DNA from: Odobenus rosmarus divergens
Lineage: Eukaryota; Chordata; Mammalia; Carnivora; Odobenidae
Direction: 5' to 3'
DNA length: 64,000 nucleotides
Assembly: GCF_000321225.1 (NCBI RefSeq)
Contig: NW_004452108.1
Span: 138,649 to 202,648, forward strand
Each line of letters starts with the position of its first letter. Within the stretch, counting starts at the first letter, position 1. Positions 35,501-44,847 of the stretch are shown one piece after another. The translations under genes were made by a program, and so were the position numbers. Under the pieces are notes generated by a model. The model saw only the letters and a program-made list of their open reading frames with translations, had not been told where the DNA came from and searched no databases.

Positions 35501-38500
35501 ATGAGAGCACAAGCCCGCCCTATCCTTGTCACCCCGTGACTGCCTACGCCTGTGGCCTCACCTGCCAACAGTGGTCTTTCTAGATGATGGCCGAATCATC
35601 TCACTCTTAGAGAATTTTCCAGACTCCCAACACCAGTTGTGTTTCTCATACATTCACAGGAGCTGCCTTATCTGCAAGGAAAGGAGCTGTGGCCGGGGGG
35701 GCTCCCAACATCCTGGGCAAAACAAACATTTCTTGGCATCTCCTGTTCTACCTTAAAAATTCACACAAATTTAACCTCCTGCTGCTCTACTTTCATTTTA
35801 ATATCAGAATTTGTTTTTATAAATTTATTAGAGCTTAATATCAGGTTTATTTTAATATCAGAAATATGTTCTAATCGTGATGAAACCGTTTCCTACCTTA
35901 CTGCTTAATGAACATCTGCCTCCTCCCAGCGCCTCCCCCCCAATAAAGGGCAGTGAGCTGCTGAGTATTGATCGCTTCTGCATGTAATGAATCCTTCCAA
36001 GAGGCGAAAATGCGAAACCTTTTCCCTTCAAAAATTCAAGCAAAGTTGCTGTTCTGAGGGCACTTAGGGCACCTTGCCACCTCCCGTGCATCCCATACAG
36101 ACTTAGAGTATAACATTTGGACGGGCTTCGTAGAAAGGCGACGAGTGGGACTCATGGTCCCACTCCCCAGGGGGGAAGCAACTACAGGAGCGGTCAGACA
36201 GCAGGACCCTCAGGGGCCTCGCAGCCTGGGTTCAGCTCTTCGCCAGCCCCTTCCTGGCTCCCTCATGCTGTGGGCTACTTCTCATCACACACATCCCCTT
36301 CTCCGGCCTGGCACCAGCTTCCCTGGCTTGGACTCCACCCGGCCCAGAGGCCCAGAGGTTGGCCCCTCGAGGTTGCCTCTGCCTGACTCTCCATCAGGCC
36401 TGAGGGAAGCCCGGAGAGCCTGCTCAGCACTTGGCCGCACACACTGCCTCCCTCAGCCTGGTGCCCAGGAGTGCATGGGCACACGGCGTGTGTCCGTGTG
36501 TCTGTGCAGCAGGGACAATGCCACTCAGGTCGGCAGGGCACACTCCCTCTCCTTCCGGCAGACACCCTGGCAATCCTTCGCTTTTCTTTCAGTGTTTTAC
36601 ATTAACTCGGTGTGAAGTAGAGCCTTACCTCGGCCGGCCCTGCTTCTTGCCTGCGTCCCATCCTCAGAGGCCACCAGCCTCTTCTCTGTGACTTGAGCTA
36701 CTTCTTTCTGTCAGCAGCTCTTTGAGCACCTTGACTGTCTTTTCAGAAAGGAGCCACTTCTTCAGGATGGCAGGGTCCCTGCCCAGGAGCCAAGGACTCA
36801 GACAGCACCCAGGGCCGAGAGTTCCAGAGACAGCTCAGGTAAGTGGGGCCTCAAGCTACCTGGGACCCCATCTCTCTCAGCCAGGGCAAGGGGCTTGGCT
36901 AATGACCACCATCTCTGAAGAACAGCTTTGTGTTGGGGCACCTGGCTGGCTCAGTTGGTGAAAGTGTCCAATGCTTGATTTCAGCTCAGGTCGTGATCCT
37001 CAGGGTTATGAGATCAAGCCCCAAGTTGGACTCCATGCTGGATGTGGAGCCTGCTTGGGATTCTTTCTCTCTCCCTCTCCTTCTGCCCCCCCCCCCAGCC
37101 TTTTTCTCTCTTCCCCTCTCTAAAAAAGAAAAAGGAAAAAAGAAAAAAGAAAGACCAGCTATGTGGAGGAGCGCAGAGTGGCTTTATTTGTCTTCAGGAG
37201 CAACACTTGCTAAATACCTCCTCAATACAAGGCATTCTCCTCAGCTCCCCACTTACAGAAAAAGGAAGCAGAAGCTTGCAGAGGTGACATTGTTTGACAT
37301 AATTTGCCTGAGTCCCCTTCTTTATAGAAAGGAGAGAATAGCAACAGCAAGCATGGCACCCTCCTGGGCCTGTGGGCCTCTAGGATGCATCTTCCTCACA
37401 CTCTGGAGTCCAGACTGCTCATCTGTCCTCTTCATGTCCTCCCCTCACACTCAGTGGGGGCTCAGAGGACAGGGATGGGGCTGCCGAGGAGCTGCCCAGG
37501 CGCCCAGAGACGGAGGCCCAGACCGTGGCCATACGGCATTGTGACACAGGTGGTCGGGTCTGGGGGCCCCCTTTCCTGTCTGCGAAGTGGGCATCACCCA
37601 AGCCCTGTCACAGAAACAGCATTCACATCACCCTCTGCCGCAGTGGGGTGTGACCACAAAGCTCCAGGGAACCAAGCCCCACGCGCCGCATGACCGACGC
37701 AGCACGGCAGTTCTCTGGCCCCTTTGCTCCGACCCGGACTGACCTTCTCACCTGTTCCTCACTACAGAGCCCCTGGAGGAGGACGAGGAGACCCCTCAGC
37801 TGATGCGGACCAAGAGTGACGCAGCTTGTGTGATCCAGAGGAGGCCCCGGGCCCGCGCACCCGGCGAGGCCCAGAGGATCCGGCGACATCGCTTCTCCAT
37901 CAATGGGCACTTTTACAACCACAAGGTGATGTTCCAGCCTGGCATCTCCCCTGGGCCCTGAGGTTGAGGCCACAGGGAGGCGGCCCCAAGCACGGGTGCA
38001 GCTGTTGGCCTTCTGAAGGCCAGGCCCCACCATAGTCTTGTCAGAGGTCACCCTCACCATGGCCCTGTGTGCTGGTGTGTCATATCTGCGTCCTCACCGA
38101 TAAATGGGCTCAGGAGGAGAAATAGCTTGCCCAAAGTCACATCAAACTAACAAACAAACAAACAAAAAAACCCCACAAAACACATTCCAGCTGGTGACCC
38201 CAAAGCCTGTTGTTGGGTTTGTTTTTTTGTTTTGTTTTGTTTTTTTACCACATACTCACTGTCAACCCATTTTCACAAGTTGCATGGATTTTTGGAAAGT
38301 AATGCCAAGTTTATGTCTAATTAGGCAATTTTCTCTGAGGTTTCCACCCGAGCTCGACAGATGGTTTCATGGGAACGTGATGTGCTGCTGGCCTTCTCCC
38401 TGGGTAGAGTAAGCCCTAGGTTGAGGTGGGTCCAGGGGCACGTGTTTCTGGGCCCCAGAGAACCCGCGCTACTCCTGGTTCCCAGCACTTAGCCTTTTGT

Positions 38501-41500
38501 CCGAGTATGTATTGTACTGACCTGAGGAAAAGATCTCCTTCCCCAGATGACTTCAGTCCCTAAACAAACCAAACTGTAAAAGGAGAAGTTGATTGTTTCT
38601 ATAAACACAGGAGTGGCAATTTGGGTGAGGCCCTGGATGGAGTGTCCTATAACAGGGCCACATCCTGCAGCACTGGGAAATGGAAGCAGAGGTTTCCAGT
38701 TGAAGCAGCTGCCCATCTTGATAGGCGATGACTCACAGGAGGGGGAGGGGGCCTGGCAAAGGCAGCTCTCAGGGTCAGACCTGAAGAACAGTTACACAGG
38801 TTAGGCCTGCCAGGGGCCATTAAAGTGCTCTGGGGAGTACCCTGGACTTTAGGGTGAAGAATTCAGCAAGGCAAGCAGAAGGGACCTTGCCTTACTAAGA
38901 GGACACCCTTCCCCCCGCCTTCCACTCTAGGCTAGGTTTGCAATGAACGTTCATGGGTGACACTAGGTGATCCTTGCTAAGTGCAGGGAAACCCAGGACT
39001 ATTTGAGAGTAGTTTCCCTAGAGGGTGCAGGGTTGAAGTTAAGCAGAGATTAAGAATCGTTTAGATTAGCCAAAGGACCCATGATCTGACTTGGATATTC
39101 TTTAAAACTTGTTCCAAAGGGGTTTAATCTGTAAAGTGTTCAGTAAGTATATTAGCTATGTATATGCTATTTTGAGGAATTATTCAAAAATTTTAAAAGA
39201 ATATTTGCATGAATTTAGTTTCTTCGTATTTCTATGATCCTAAAAAAGGAAGCTTTTGATCCATGACTCAAGGTAACAAATAGTGGAGCTTATCTCCAGC
39301 ACATTTACCCCCTCCTCTAAGGGAATCACTCATCTCTAAGCACATTCAACCTTACTGTAGTCATTGCAAATGCCCCAGAGACATGGAGATGTCTGAGCAC
39401 TCTGTAGCCTTTTGAATGAACAGAAATGAACAATGAGGACTTTTGTCACAGCTTTTTATCCATGGGAGGCACCCTGGCAAGAAGGGCTCCTCAGCCAGCT
39501 CGACACTCAACCCACTAGCCGGTAATCCAGTCAGAGCAGCTCTTTCTCCCAGTAACAGATTTACCTACAGAAAGTGGGTTCATTCTTCCAGGCAAACTGA
39601 CTAACATCCAGGACGTGAACTAGTATCTTAGGCATGTTGGACAGCTGATTCCCATCTGCTGGCTGAGTAAGGGGCTCCTTCTCCCTCTTACTTGGCAGTC
39701 CACTCGGAATCAGTGTCCTGAGAAATCAGGTAACAAGGTACTTGAATCACAGGCAACAAGTTAAAAAAAATACCTAGAATTGACTTCCTGAGGTTGTTAT
39801 TCTGGATTTTATTTCTTAGAACTGCACACTATTACTTCACTCAACCATTTTCCGAAACTATTCTGATTCACAGTGGTGCTGATGTGATTTTCAGACTCAG
39901 TAAAACTTGGTACCTGTCCCATTGCTTTGTTCTGGGCTGTTAGATTCAACTGTGTTCTACCAGAGAGAAACCATTGTGGTTAGAGATGGCAAAGCAGCCA
40001 TGGGGCCTTTGTTCGTACTTGGAGCTGGTCAGCATCATCTTGAGAAAAGGCTCCAGGCAGAAGAAACACTAATAATGTCTTGTTGACAAGACCTTTCTTC
40101 TCCTTGAAAAGGCCTGACTCCTCTATTCCATATTTCTTGGGGACTGAAAGCCTAGTCTGGCTTTCTGTGTAACCCAGAGTCATTTGGCATGGTGACTATG
40201 GAGGAGGCAGGTCTGGGTTTGAGTCTGACTCCGGTACTTGGAGACACTGAGCAAGTCCTTCATATTCCTGAGCCCCAGTTATATCCTGGGGAAAGTAGAG
40301 CTAGGACCATAGAGGAGGAATGTGTAAATCTGAATTTAGTTTTGGAAAGTGAGGAAGAGCTCACCTCAGAGAAGTGAGAATCACAGGGTGATCTCAGTGC
40401 CACGGGTATAAAGCATGGGGTTTCCAATGGCTCTGCACTTCCTAGATGGGTGACCATGACAAGCTACTTGACCTCTCCAAGACTCTGTGTCCTTTCTTAA
40501 AAGGGTACTTCAAAAAGCTGTTGGAAGGATTAAATCAAAGATTTTAGGCGAAGTGCTTAGCAGGTCTATAACCTGGCTAGTGCTCATTGAGGACTTATTA
40601 AGCCTCAGATGATGCCCTGGTTGACTGTATATATGGTGTCTCACAGGCAAAGGCAAGATATCTGCAGGAGTATAATGCGCCCCCCCCCCCCACAACAGTG
40701 AAGAGCTTGTGTGGTTGGACCACAGGGCACTGGGGAGAGAAACGATGTATCACATATGCAGTGAGAAGAGGAAGCAATGGTATTGTTGAGGCTATGGGAT
40801 GCCTTCAGATACTTCTAACTAGAACTATGCCAGAAGACAGTGCTTCTCAAATTGTACTGTATGGAGAGCATCATCTGGTGGTTTCCTAAAAATGCAGATT
40901 CTGATTCAGGAGTCTGGGGCTGGGAGCCAAGACTCTGTGCTAATGTAGCTGGTCCAGAACACACTTTGAGTTGCAAGGTTTTTGAAAGGTTGTTTCTTGG
41001 GACAGCAGTGTGGAGAATGGATGGAAAGCACTGAGATTGGAAGGGGAGAGAGGTGGGACGCTGATGCAGTATAAACTGAGAACCTCTACTGCTGGGAGAA
41101 TAGGGAGGAGCAGACAGATTCCAGAACTTTCGGTCTTAGAATCAACAGACACTTGGCAATTTGAGCCAAAGAAAGAGTGAGAAGGAGACTGGTCCCCACA
41201 CCTCCTGTGAAGTACTTCCATGGGACTGGCTCCTAGGGTCAGAGAACTGGCCCTGATAGTTTCAGAGGCATCTTTCTTACAGGCCTCTGTAAGACAGGAG
41301 TTGCTACGGCTTCCCCAAGTGCACCAGATGTGGGCAGAGCTGTGTGCGATCTGTGCTGGACAGGCACAGGTGCTTCCAGAGCCCAGGGTCACCTGTCACC
41401 CCAGACCATCTGGCTGACAGTGTGCCCAGACCCTGGGTGATGTCAGCTCCATGTCCCTCTGGCCCTGCCCTGAACAGCCCACCTCCCTCTGCAGACCTCG

Positions 41501-44500
41501 GTGTTTACTCCTGCCTATGGGTCCGTGACCAACGTGAGGGTCAACAGCACCATGACAACCGTGCACGTGCTCACCCTGCTGCTGAACAAGTTCCGAGTAA
41601 GTCTGGCTATGAGCGGGCTTGCCCCCGGATGCTGGCAGTTTGCTGTCTTGTTGGAGAAGCTGGCAAAGGCCAGGGAAGCTGCCTGTGGTTCCTGGGTTAG
41701 AAGGTCTAGCAAAAGTTTCCTCTACCGACGCGGCATCTCTAGGGATCTTAAGCAGAGAGAAGGGAGGATCCTTGGGGACTTGTGCGTGCAGCACTGGCAG
41801 TGTGGTTCTTGCTGGGGATCACTTCCTGTCTTGTCTCATAAAGCCCTGGTCTGACTTCCTGTTCCTGTCTGTACAGGTGGAAAATGGCCCCAGTGAGTTT
41901 GCGCTCTACATTGTTCACGAGTCTGGGGGTAAGTGTCTGCCTGTGCTTCCGGATCATAAAGACCAAAGTCTCTGTCCGTGTGGCAAGCTCACTGACCATG
42001 CTCCTTCTCTGAGGGCCACCGTGAATGCTCTGCCAGGCCCAAACCCAGGCATGCTCGCTGCCCCTTCCAGAATCCCACCAAACTCACAAGGGAGGCCACT
42101 GTCTTCGACCGCACTCAGTTGGGAAGGGTTGGGGGTGCACGTCAGGGGCTGTGAGCTGGAGCTGAAGCCCCTCACCCCCTGAGAACAGTTGCAGAACCCA
42201 CATGTCCCTCTGTGCAGGGTTCCGCTCCATGGTAACTGAGCAGCCCGCCTCCCCGTGTCCACCCTCCCCTCTCTCCTACTCCCTGGGCTCCTGTTCCTCT
42301 CTGACCTGTCTTTGCTGAATGCCACAATCACACATCATTCAGGGCAACCTTCTCTTCAAGATCTGGAGAAGGTTTCCGGGCCCCCTGGACATCCATTTTC
42401 TACCACATTCCCATCCCGGAACAAAGAGGGGCAATCCTACTGCCCCATGAGTTTTGTAAATGGCCTTCTTTTTCAGAGCGAACAAAATTAAAAGACTGTG
42501 AGTACCCACTGATTTCCAGAATCCTGCACGGGCCATGTGAGAAGATCGCCAGGATATTCCTGATGGAAGCCGACCTGGGCGAGGAAGTTCCCCACGATGT
42601 GAGTCTGAAGATGAGCTTGGCCAGAGCCACGTGGAGTGGCGTCTCACACAGCTGTCCTAAAGGGCCCCAAGCCCAGCACAGGGATGGCTCCAGCCCTCCC
42701 TCCTCCTGTCAAGGACCACCAGCCCCAGCCACGGGCCTAGGGGGAAAAGGAAGTTGAGTCATAAAAAACCATTGCCTGTGCTTTCCCCCTCAGGCAGGTA
42801 GAAACTTTTCCTTTGTTAGAATGTGTTTGGCTGTCACTACACTAAAGACCCACACAAGGGCCCCTTAACTAGTGCCTACCCCGGGCCTGTGGAAGGGAAA
42901 TATGGTTAAGTCCCACCATAGCCTGCGTCCTGGGCTAGGAAGAAGCATGTTGCCGAGCTCCCTTGCACGGAAAAGGCCTCTAGGGTTTGGACGCAAGGTG
43001 AAGGCCAGTGACCCTGTACCCTTGGAACCATTCACGGACTATCGCGGCTTCATTCCAGGGTTAGAAACAATGGTGTTCCCAGCGCTCCCCTCCCTCACCC
43101 CCGAGAAGACCCAGCATGGTTCTGCTCTCTACTGAATACTTTTCCTAATCTCCAGCTTCATCTTTCCTCCCAGGAATAATAAGCTGTGAGGCAAGAATGG
43201 GCTTTTCTGTCCTCTGTCCTAGTACAGACTGGGAGTTGGGCGTGGTGGGGAGAAGGGCAGCCATTTCCTTGGCTATAAGACATGGCTGAATCGACTGCTT
43301 GTGGAGGCCCTGAGGAAAAGAAAACACATTTTTGGCTTCTAATTTAAAGCACATTAAAATGTTCTTGGATTTTCTAGGTCGCTCAGTACATTAAATTTGA
43401 AATGCCGGTGCTGGACAGTTTTGTTGAAAAATTAAAAGAAGAGGAGGAAAGAGAAATAATCAAACTGACCATGAAGTAAGCAGCACATAAAGAGCCAGTC
43501 GTGGGTCCTGAACATCAGGGCAAGTGCACAGGGCAGAGCCCCCAGGCCGGGGCTGGGCAAGCTCTCCCCTCCTCCAGGGCACGACGCTTGGCCCGGCTCA
43601 GGGAGGCCTGCCCCCTGGCTCCCGGTAGTGAGGGCAAGCTGGGGTGACAGCCTGCAGAAAGGGCAGGAGGCAGGGCAAACCGCCCCTCTGGCTTCAGCAC
43701 TTCCGCAGCACGGGAGGGGCGCCGCTGTTGAAACTGAGCTCGGGAGAGTCAGGCAGGAGCGCGGGTGGGCGCTGGACCAGGGTCATGAGCGCTACTGGTG
43801 ACACAGCCCTGGAGGAGCAACCGAGGAGAGGGCCTGCTCAGGGCACATTCAGCCTGGTCTGGGCCTTTCCTGCTAGTGGGAATTCTCAGCCTGCCAAAAA
43901 GCAGTGGCTGTTGGAACCTTCTATGTCAGCTGGTCGTTTCAGGTGCGGGGGACGTGTTCAATGGAAAGGTGAGCAGGTGTCACCTGTGGGCTCCTTGGGG
44001 AAGCTACATCAAGGCCTGGCTGGGTGAGGCTAGCCAAGTTGCACCTGCCAATGACTGGCCTGTCCCTCTGCAGAGTGAAGGATGGGGTAGGGGAAACACC
44101 TGGGGCACTCAGCTGGGGCCAGGGTCGGAGTCCCCCTCAGGAAGGGAAGGAGGCAGTCTGCTCACCGTGAGAGGGCCTGCCGTCGGGGGACTGGTTTGGT
44201 TTCCGGTTTCTGGCTGAATGAGTTTTGGAAAGCCACAGCCCTCCCTCCAGTCCCCACCCCAGCCTTCCAAATCTGTGCAGTGAGGCCCCATTCGGGAAGT
44301 CAGCAGAGACTGTCCCCAGTCAGAGGGGACAGTCCATCATGCAGTCGGCTGTAGGGTCTGGGAGCTGGAAGGGGACCTGGGGGTCACCTGGCCAGTCCAT
44401 TTGGGACACAGAGAGGAAACCAAGGCCTGAGGCAAGGAGAGTCGTGGCACAGGTCACTGAGGAGCCTGAGCCTGAATGCAGGCTTCCCGATCCGTGCTCT

Positions 44501-44847
44501 GCCACCCTGTCCCCTCCAGCATGCTCCTCTCTGTACTGAAGAACCTTGGGAAGAGAAACAGCACATTCCACATTTGAAGCTTGACAGCCCTGTCCGACTG
44601 CTCCTCGAAGCTGCTGGTCTTGCAGGATGTGGGCCTGGCTCTTCCCTCTCCTTGGCGGAGGAAAGATGGTGGCCGCTAATCAGCCTTGGGTCTACTGGCC
44701 CAGCCATCTGTGTGCTCCCTCGCTCTGTCCCCCTCTCCTTGTATTCTCCGGGGTCAGTGAGTCCTCTTGGCTGTGTCTCCCTCCAGGTTCCAAGCCCTGC
44801 GTCTGACGATGCTGCAGCGTCTGGAGCAGCTGGTGGAGGCCAAGTAG
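23465..44847 (+). CDS. RASSF4: RASSF4, Ras association domain family member 4 (10 coding exons)
   Basis: Coding exons join as 23465-23526, 25656-25731, 35247-35389, 36747-36838, 37768-37925, 41495-41596, 41877-41928, 42477-42598, 43378-43475 and 44787-44847. All introns are GT-AG and phases agree across every junction. The total of 966 nt gives 321 residues, the length I recall for human RASSF4. The N-terminus ([18 protein letters not shown]) is distinctive. A variable Gln/Pro/Ser-rich linker (about 94-130) precedes the Ras-association domain (about 174-264), which contains the [19 protein letters not shown] segment. The C-terminal SARAH helix (about 270-318) ends [11 protein letters not shown]. 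Known for the family: a non-enzymatic adaptor that binds Ras-type GTPases through the RA domain and Hippo-pathway MST kinases through SARAH, linked to growth restraint and apoptosis. The start has A at -3. DEPP1 lies antisense in intron 3. The exon model is read directly; function is by family. Confidence 0.95.
23527..25655 (+). other. RASSF4: RASSF4 intron 2
   Basis: About 2.1 kb, AT-rich in the centre, and contains the Can-SINE at 24,232-24,439. No other gene-like content is seen. Confidence 0.75.
24232..24439 (+). mobile_element. Can-SINE with exact 15-base target duplication
   Basis: Full-length tRNA-Lys-derived SINE: head GGGCACCTGGGTGGCTCAGT, CT-rich block, then an AAATAAATAAATTAATTAAT-type tail. 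The flanking duplication AAATTTTATAATGAG is identical at 24,217-24,231 and 24,440-24,454, indicating a fairly recent L1-mediated insertion in RASSF4 intron 2. Confidence 0.95.
25656..25731 (+). CDS. RASSF4: RASSF4 exon 3 (residues 21-46)
   Basis: The acceptor TACCTTTTTAG ends at 25,655; the donor GAG|GTAAGG follows 25,731. It encodes [19 protein letters not shown] and QLRHRE, a strongly conserved RASSF4 segment. It ends in phase 0. Confidence 0.93.
27044..27232 (-). repeat. MER5A hAT DNA transposon relic
   Basis: In plus orientation it shows 'gtgagaaatgcaaattcttg', 'tgctgaatcagaaactcctt', 'gtgttttaacaagccctcca' and 'cagtttgagaattgctact', the reverse complement of MER5A. Near-complete terminal regions are present. 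Confidence 0.7.
28376..28425 (+). repeat. 19-base direct near-duplication
   Basis: ACTAGCTTCCTCTATCGGA (28,376-28,394) recurs as ACTAGCCTCCTCTATCGGA (28,407-28,425) with one difference and a 31-base period. Confidence 0.85.
28484..28676 (-). mobile_element. Can-SINE with exact 16-base target duplication
   Basis: The antisense SINE (A-tail as TTTTAAAGATTTTATTTATT at left, head ending in the complement of GGCGCCTGGGTGGCTCAGTT at right) is flanked by GATAGCAAATCATTTT at 28,468-28,483 and 28,677-28,692. Confidence 0.95.
30755..30860 (+). repeat. MIR SINE relic
   Basis: Contains 'acccccattttacccacgag', 'aagtaacttgcccaaggcgc' and 'tcagccagcaa', matching the MIR core and 3' part. Confidence 0.6.
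31061..31066 (-). terminator. DEPP1: DEPP1 candidate poly(A) signal, 9 bases after stop
   Basis: TTTATT on the plus strand is AATAAA on the minus strand, starting 9 bases beyond the TAA stop (31,076-31,078). About 20-30 bases further the minus strand has a GT-rich stretch (GCTGGTCTGTGTCACC), a fitting downstream element. If used, the 3'UTR would be only about 30 bases. An alternative ATTAAA lies on the minus strand near 30,771-30,776. Confidence 0.5.
31076..31702 (-). CDS. DEPP1: DEPP1, DEPP autophagy regulator (decidual protein induced by progesterone)
   Basis: A single coding exon on the minus strand gives 208 residues; human DEPP1, as I recall it, is 212 and collinear. Recognisable blocks are the N-terminus [15 protein letters not shown], the [11 protein letters not shown] segment (about 35-45), the [13 protein letters not shown] motif (about 103-115), and the C-terminal [19 protein letters not shown]. 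Residues 4-12 (RLLLPVAHL) fit the PTS2 peroxisomal-import pattern R-L-x5-H-L. Known: DEPP1 is a FOXO3/FOXO1-induced protein affecting autophagy, catalase and oxidative stress, reported at peroxisomes and mitochondria; it has no known enzymatic domain. The gene is nested antisense in RASSF4 intron 3, as in human. An acceptor lies at 31,729-31,730 on the minus strand, 26 bases before the ATG, so the upstream exon is non-coding. An AATAAA lies just beyond the stop. Confidence 0.95.
   Translation of the reverse strand: MRSRLLLPVAHLPTIQETLEEMLPGGPGQEPPASPSLDDYVKSICQLAHPTSVLDVATARAQPSRSPRPARTFQKSCPTESLRDITTCFRGQQRTPPGDGTTDPLDWLFGESQEKRPSRRDPPRRTGFSADSWGLHRQMDSGKARGTPRGRLWDARVQGHSLVRPSRDWHQGSGASRQLCGAMASPPAPRPSSTLRTLYLQLPVIHEL
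31729..32285 (-). other. DEPP1: DEPP1 intron (predicted)
   Basis: On the minus strand the donor is ACAG|GTAAGG (exon end 32,286) and the acceptor GATCAACAG|GTCTCC (exon start 31,728). The intron is 557 bases and contains a plus-oriented MIR relic (31,975-32,150). GC-rich DNA surrounds it. Confidence 0.7.
31975..32150 (+). repeat. MIR SINE relic
   Basis: 'ggctggagtcagagggaacc', 'tgggtgtaaaaccagcctct' and 'ctgacctggggaccgttggc' resemble the tRNA-related head and core of MIR. It lies inside the predicted DEPP1 intron. Confidence 0.6.
32286..32485 (-). other. DEPP1: DEPP1 exon 1 (5'UTR), start approximate
   Basis: The donor at 32,285/32,286 is strong (CAG|GTAAGG on the minus strand). The start is placed about 25-30 bases downstream of the TATA box at 32,509-32,516. 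The exon carries no main-frame start codon. Confidence 0.6.
32509..32700 (-). promoter_or_regulatory. DEPP1: DEPP1 promoter: TATA box, CArG-like and FOXO sites
   Basis: On the minus strand TATAAAAG occupies 32,516-32,509, preceded by a GC-rich segment (GGCGGGCGGGG). A CTATTTTTGG element at about 32,552-32,561 is one base from a CArG box and close to a MEF2 site. A perfect FOXO/DAF-16 element, GTAAACAA on the minus strand (TTGTTTAC at 32,659-32,666), lies about 145 bases upstream of the TATA box. DEPP1 is an established FOXO target, so the site fits; binding here is an inference. Confidence 0.7.
33449..33655 (-). mobile_element. Can-SINE with exact 11-base target duplication
   Basis: The antisense SINE has a T-rich left end (complement of the A-tail) and the head complement GCCACCCAGACGCCCC at right. 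TGTTGACCTCT occurs at both 33,438-33,448 and 33,656-33,666. Confidence 0.93.
34140..34175 (+). repeat. TA-rich microsatellite
   Basis: A 'tatttatgtatatatatata' tract in RASSF4 intron 3. Confidence 0.85.
35247..35389 (+). CDS. RASSF4: RASSF4 exon 4 (residues 47-94)
   Basis: The acceptor TTCCCCACAG ends at 35,246; the donor CCCCT|GTGAGTG follows 35,389. It encodes [20 protein letters not shown] followed by [14 protein letters not shown], highly conserved. The exon ends two bases into Leu94. Confidence 0.93.
35390..36746 (+). other. RASSF4: RASSF4 intron 4
   Basis: About 1.36 kb. AT-rich between 35,750 and 35,920, otherwise GC-rich. I see no repeat family or exon in it. Confidence 0.6.
36747..36838 (+). 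CDS. RASSF4: RASSF4 exon 5 (residues 94-125)
   Basis: The acceptor GTCTTTTCAG ends at 36,746; the donor CTCAG|GTAAGT follows 36,838. It encodes [20 protein letters not shown] then [13 protein letters not shown], the Gln/Pro pattern and AESS-DSS align with the human linker, but about half the residues differ, so this is the fastest-changing part of the protein. It is likely a flexible linker. Confidence 0.88.
36839..37767 (+). other. RASSF4: RASSF4 intron 5
   Basis: About 0.93 kb. Contains an older, diverged Can-SINE (36,935-37,160) with a C-run and an A/G-rich tail. A 204-codon open frame through the SINE (36,930-37,544) is a chance frame. Confidence 0.7.
36935..37160 (+). mobile_element. 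Can-SINE, older diverged copy
   Basis: The head GGGGCACCTGGCTGGCTCAG leads to 'caggtcgtgatcctcagggt', 'gagatcaagccccaagttgg' and a CT-rich block interrupted by 12 C residues, ending in AAAAAAG-type repeats. No clear target duplication was found, consistent with greater age. Confidence 0.85.
37768..37925 (+). CDS. RASSF4: RASSF4 exon 6 (residues 125-177)
   Basis: The acceptor CTCACTACAG ends at 37,767; the donor CACAAG|GTGATG follows 37,925. It encodes the acidic [20 protein letters not shown] stretch and the basic [20 protein letters not shown] segment leading into the RA domain. The split residue 125 reads Glu here where I recall Gly in human. Confidence 0.93.
40400..40590 (+). repeat. MIR SINE relic
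   Basis: 'gataaagc'-type head remnants lead to 'gatgggtgaccatgacaagc', 'acttgacctctccaagactc' and 'aggattaaatcaaagatttt' in MIR order. Confidence 0.55.
40838..40978 (+). repeat. MER5A hAT DNA transposon relic
   Basis: Starts 'gacagtgcttctcaaattgt', includes 'aaatgcagattctgattcag' and ends 'ccagaacacactttgagttg', matching MER5A on the plus strand. Confidence 0.7.
41495..41596 (+). CDS. RASSF4: RASSF4 exon 7 (residues 178-211, RA domain)
   Basis: The acceptor CCCTCTGCAG ends at 41,494; the donor TTCCGA|GTAAGT follows 41,596. It encodes [20 protein letters not shown] then [14 protein letters not shown], the first half of the Ras-association fold. Phase 0 at both ends. Confidence 0.95.
41877..41928 (+). 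CDS. RASSF4: RASSF4 exon 8 (residues 212-229, RA domain)
   Basis: The acceptor CTGTCTGTACAG ends at 41,876; the donor TGGGG|GTAAGT follows 41,928. This 52-base exon encodes [17 protein letters not shown]. It ends one base into codon 229, which is completed as Glu. Confidence 0.93.
41929..42476 (+). other. RASSF4: RASSF4 intron 8
   Basis: About 0.55 kb of unique-looking sequence. I see no repeat, RNA gene or exon in it. Confidence 0.6.
42477..42598 (+). CDS. RASSF4: RASSF4 exon 9 (residues 229-269, RA domain)
   Basis: The acceptor TTCTTTTTCAG ends at 42,476; the donor CACGAT|GTGAGT follows 42,598. It encodes [20 protein letters not shown] then [20 protein letters not shown], completing the RA domain. 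Phase 0 at its end. Confidence 0.95.
42599..43377 (+). other. RASSF4: RASSF4 intron 9
   Basis: About 0.78 kb with no repeat family or gene that I recognise. Confidence 0.6.
43378..43475 (+). CDS. RASSF4: RASSF4 exon 10 (residues 270-302, SARAH domain)
   Basis: The acceptor GGATTTTCTAG ends at 43,377; the donor ATGAA|GTAAGC follows 43,475. It encodes [20 protein letters not shown] then [12 protein letters not shown], the amphipathic SARAH helix. Confidence 0.95.
43476..44786 (+). other. RASSF4: RASSF4 intron 10
   Basis: About 1.3 kb, GC-rich. A weak MIR-like segment lies at about 44,340-44,490 ('aaccaaggcctgaggcaagg'). No exon is supported. Confidence 0.55.
44787..44847 (+). CDS. RASSF4: RASSF4 exon 11, coding part (residues 302-321 and stop)
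   Basis: The acceptor GTCTCCCTCCAG ends at 44,786. It encodes [19 protein letters not shown], the end of the SARAH helix, and TAG at 44,845-44,847. The exon continues as 3'UTR. Confidence 0.95.

Larger units (their letters stand above)
37926..41494 (+). other. RASSF4: RASSF4 intron 6
   Basis: About 3.6 kb. Holds MIR relics (38,050-38,150; 40,200-40,300; 40,400-40,590), a T/G-rich tract (38,217-38,246), a C-run (40,680-40,691) and MER5A (40,838-40,978). No extra exon is supported. Confidence 0.65.

Noticed and set aside
36930..37544. 204-codon plus-strand frame in RASSF4 intron 5
   Set aside because: It begins inside a Can-SINE and runs through its C-run and A/G tail.
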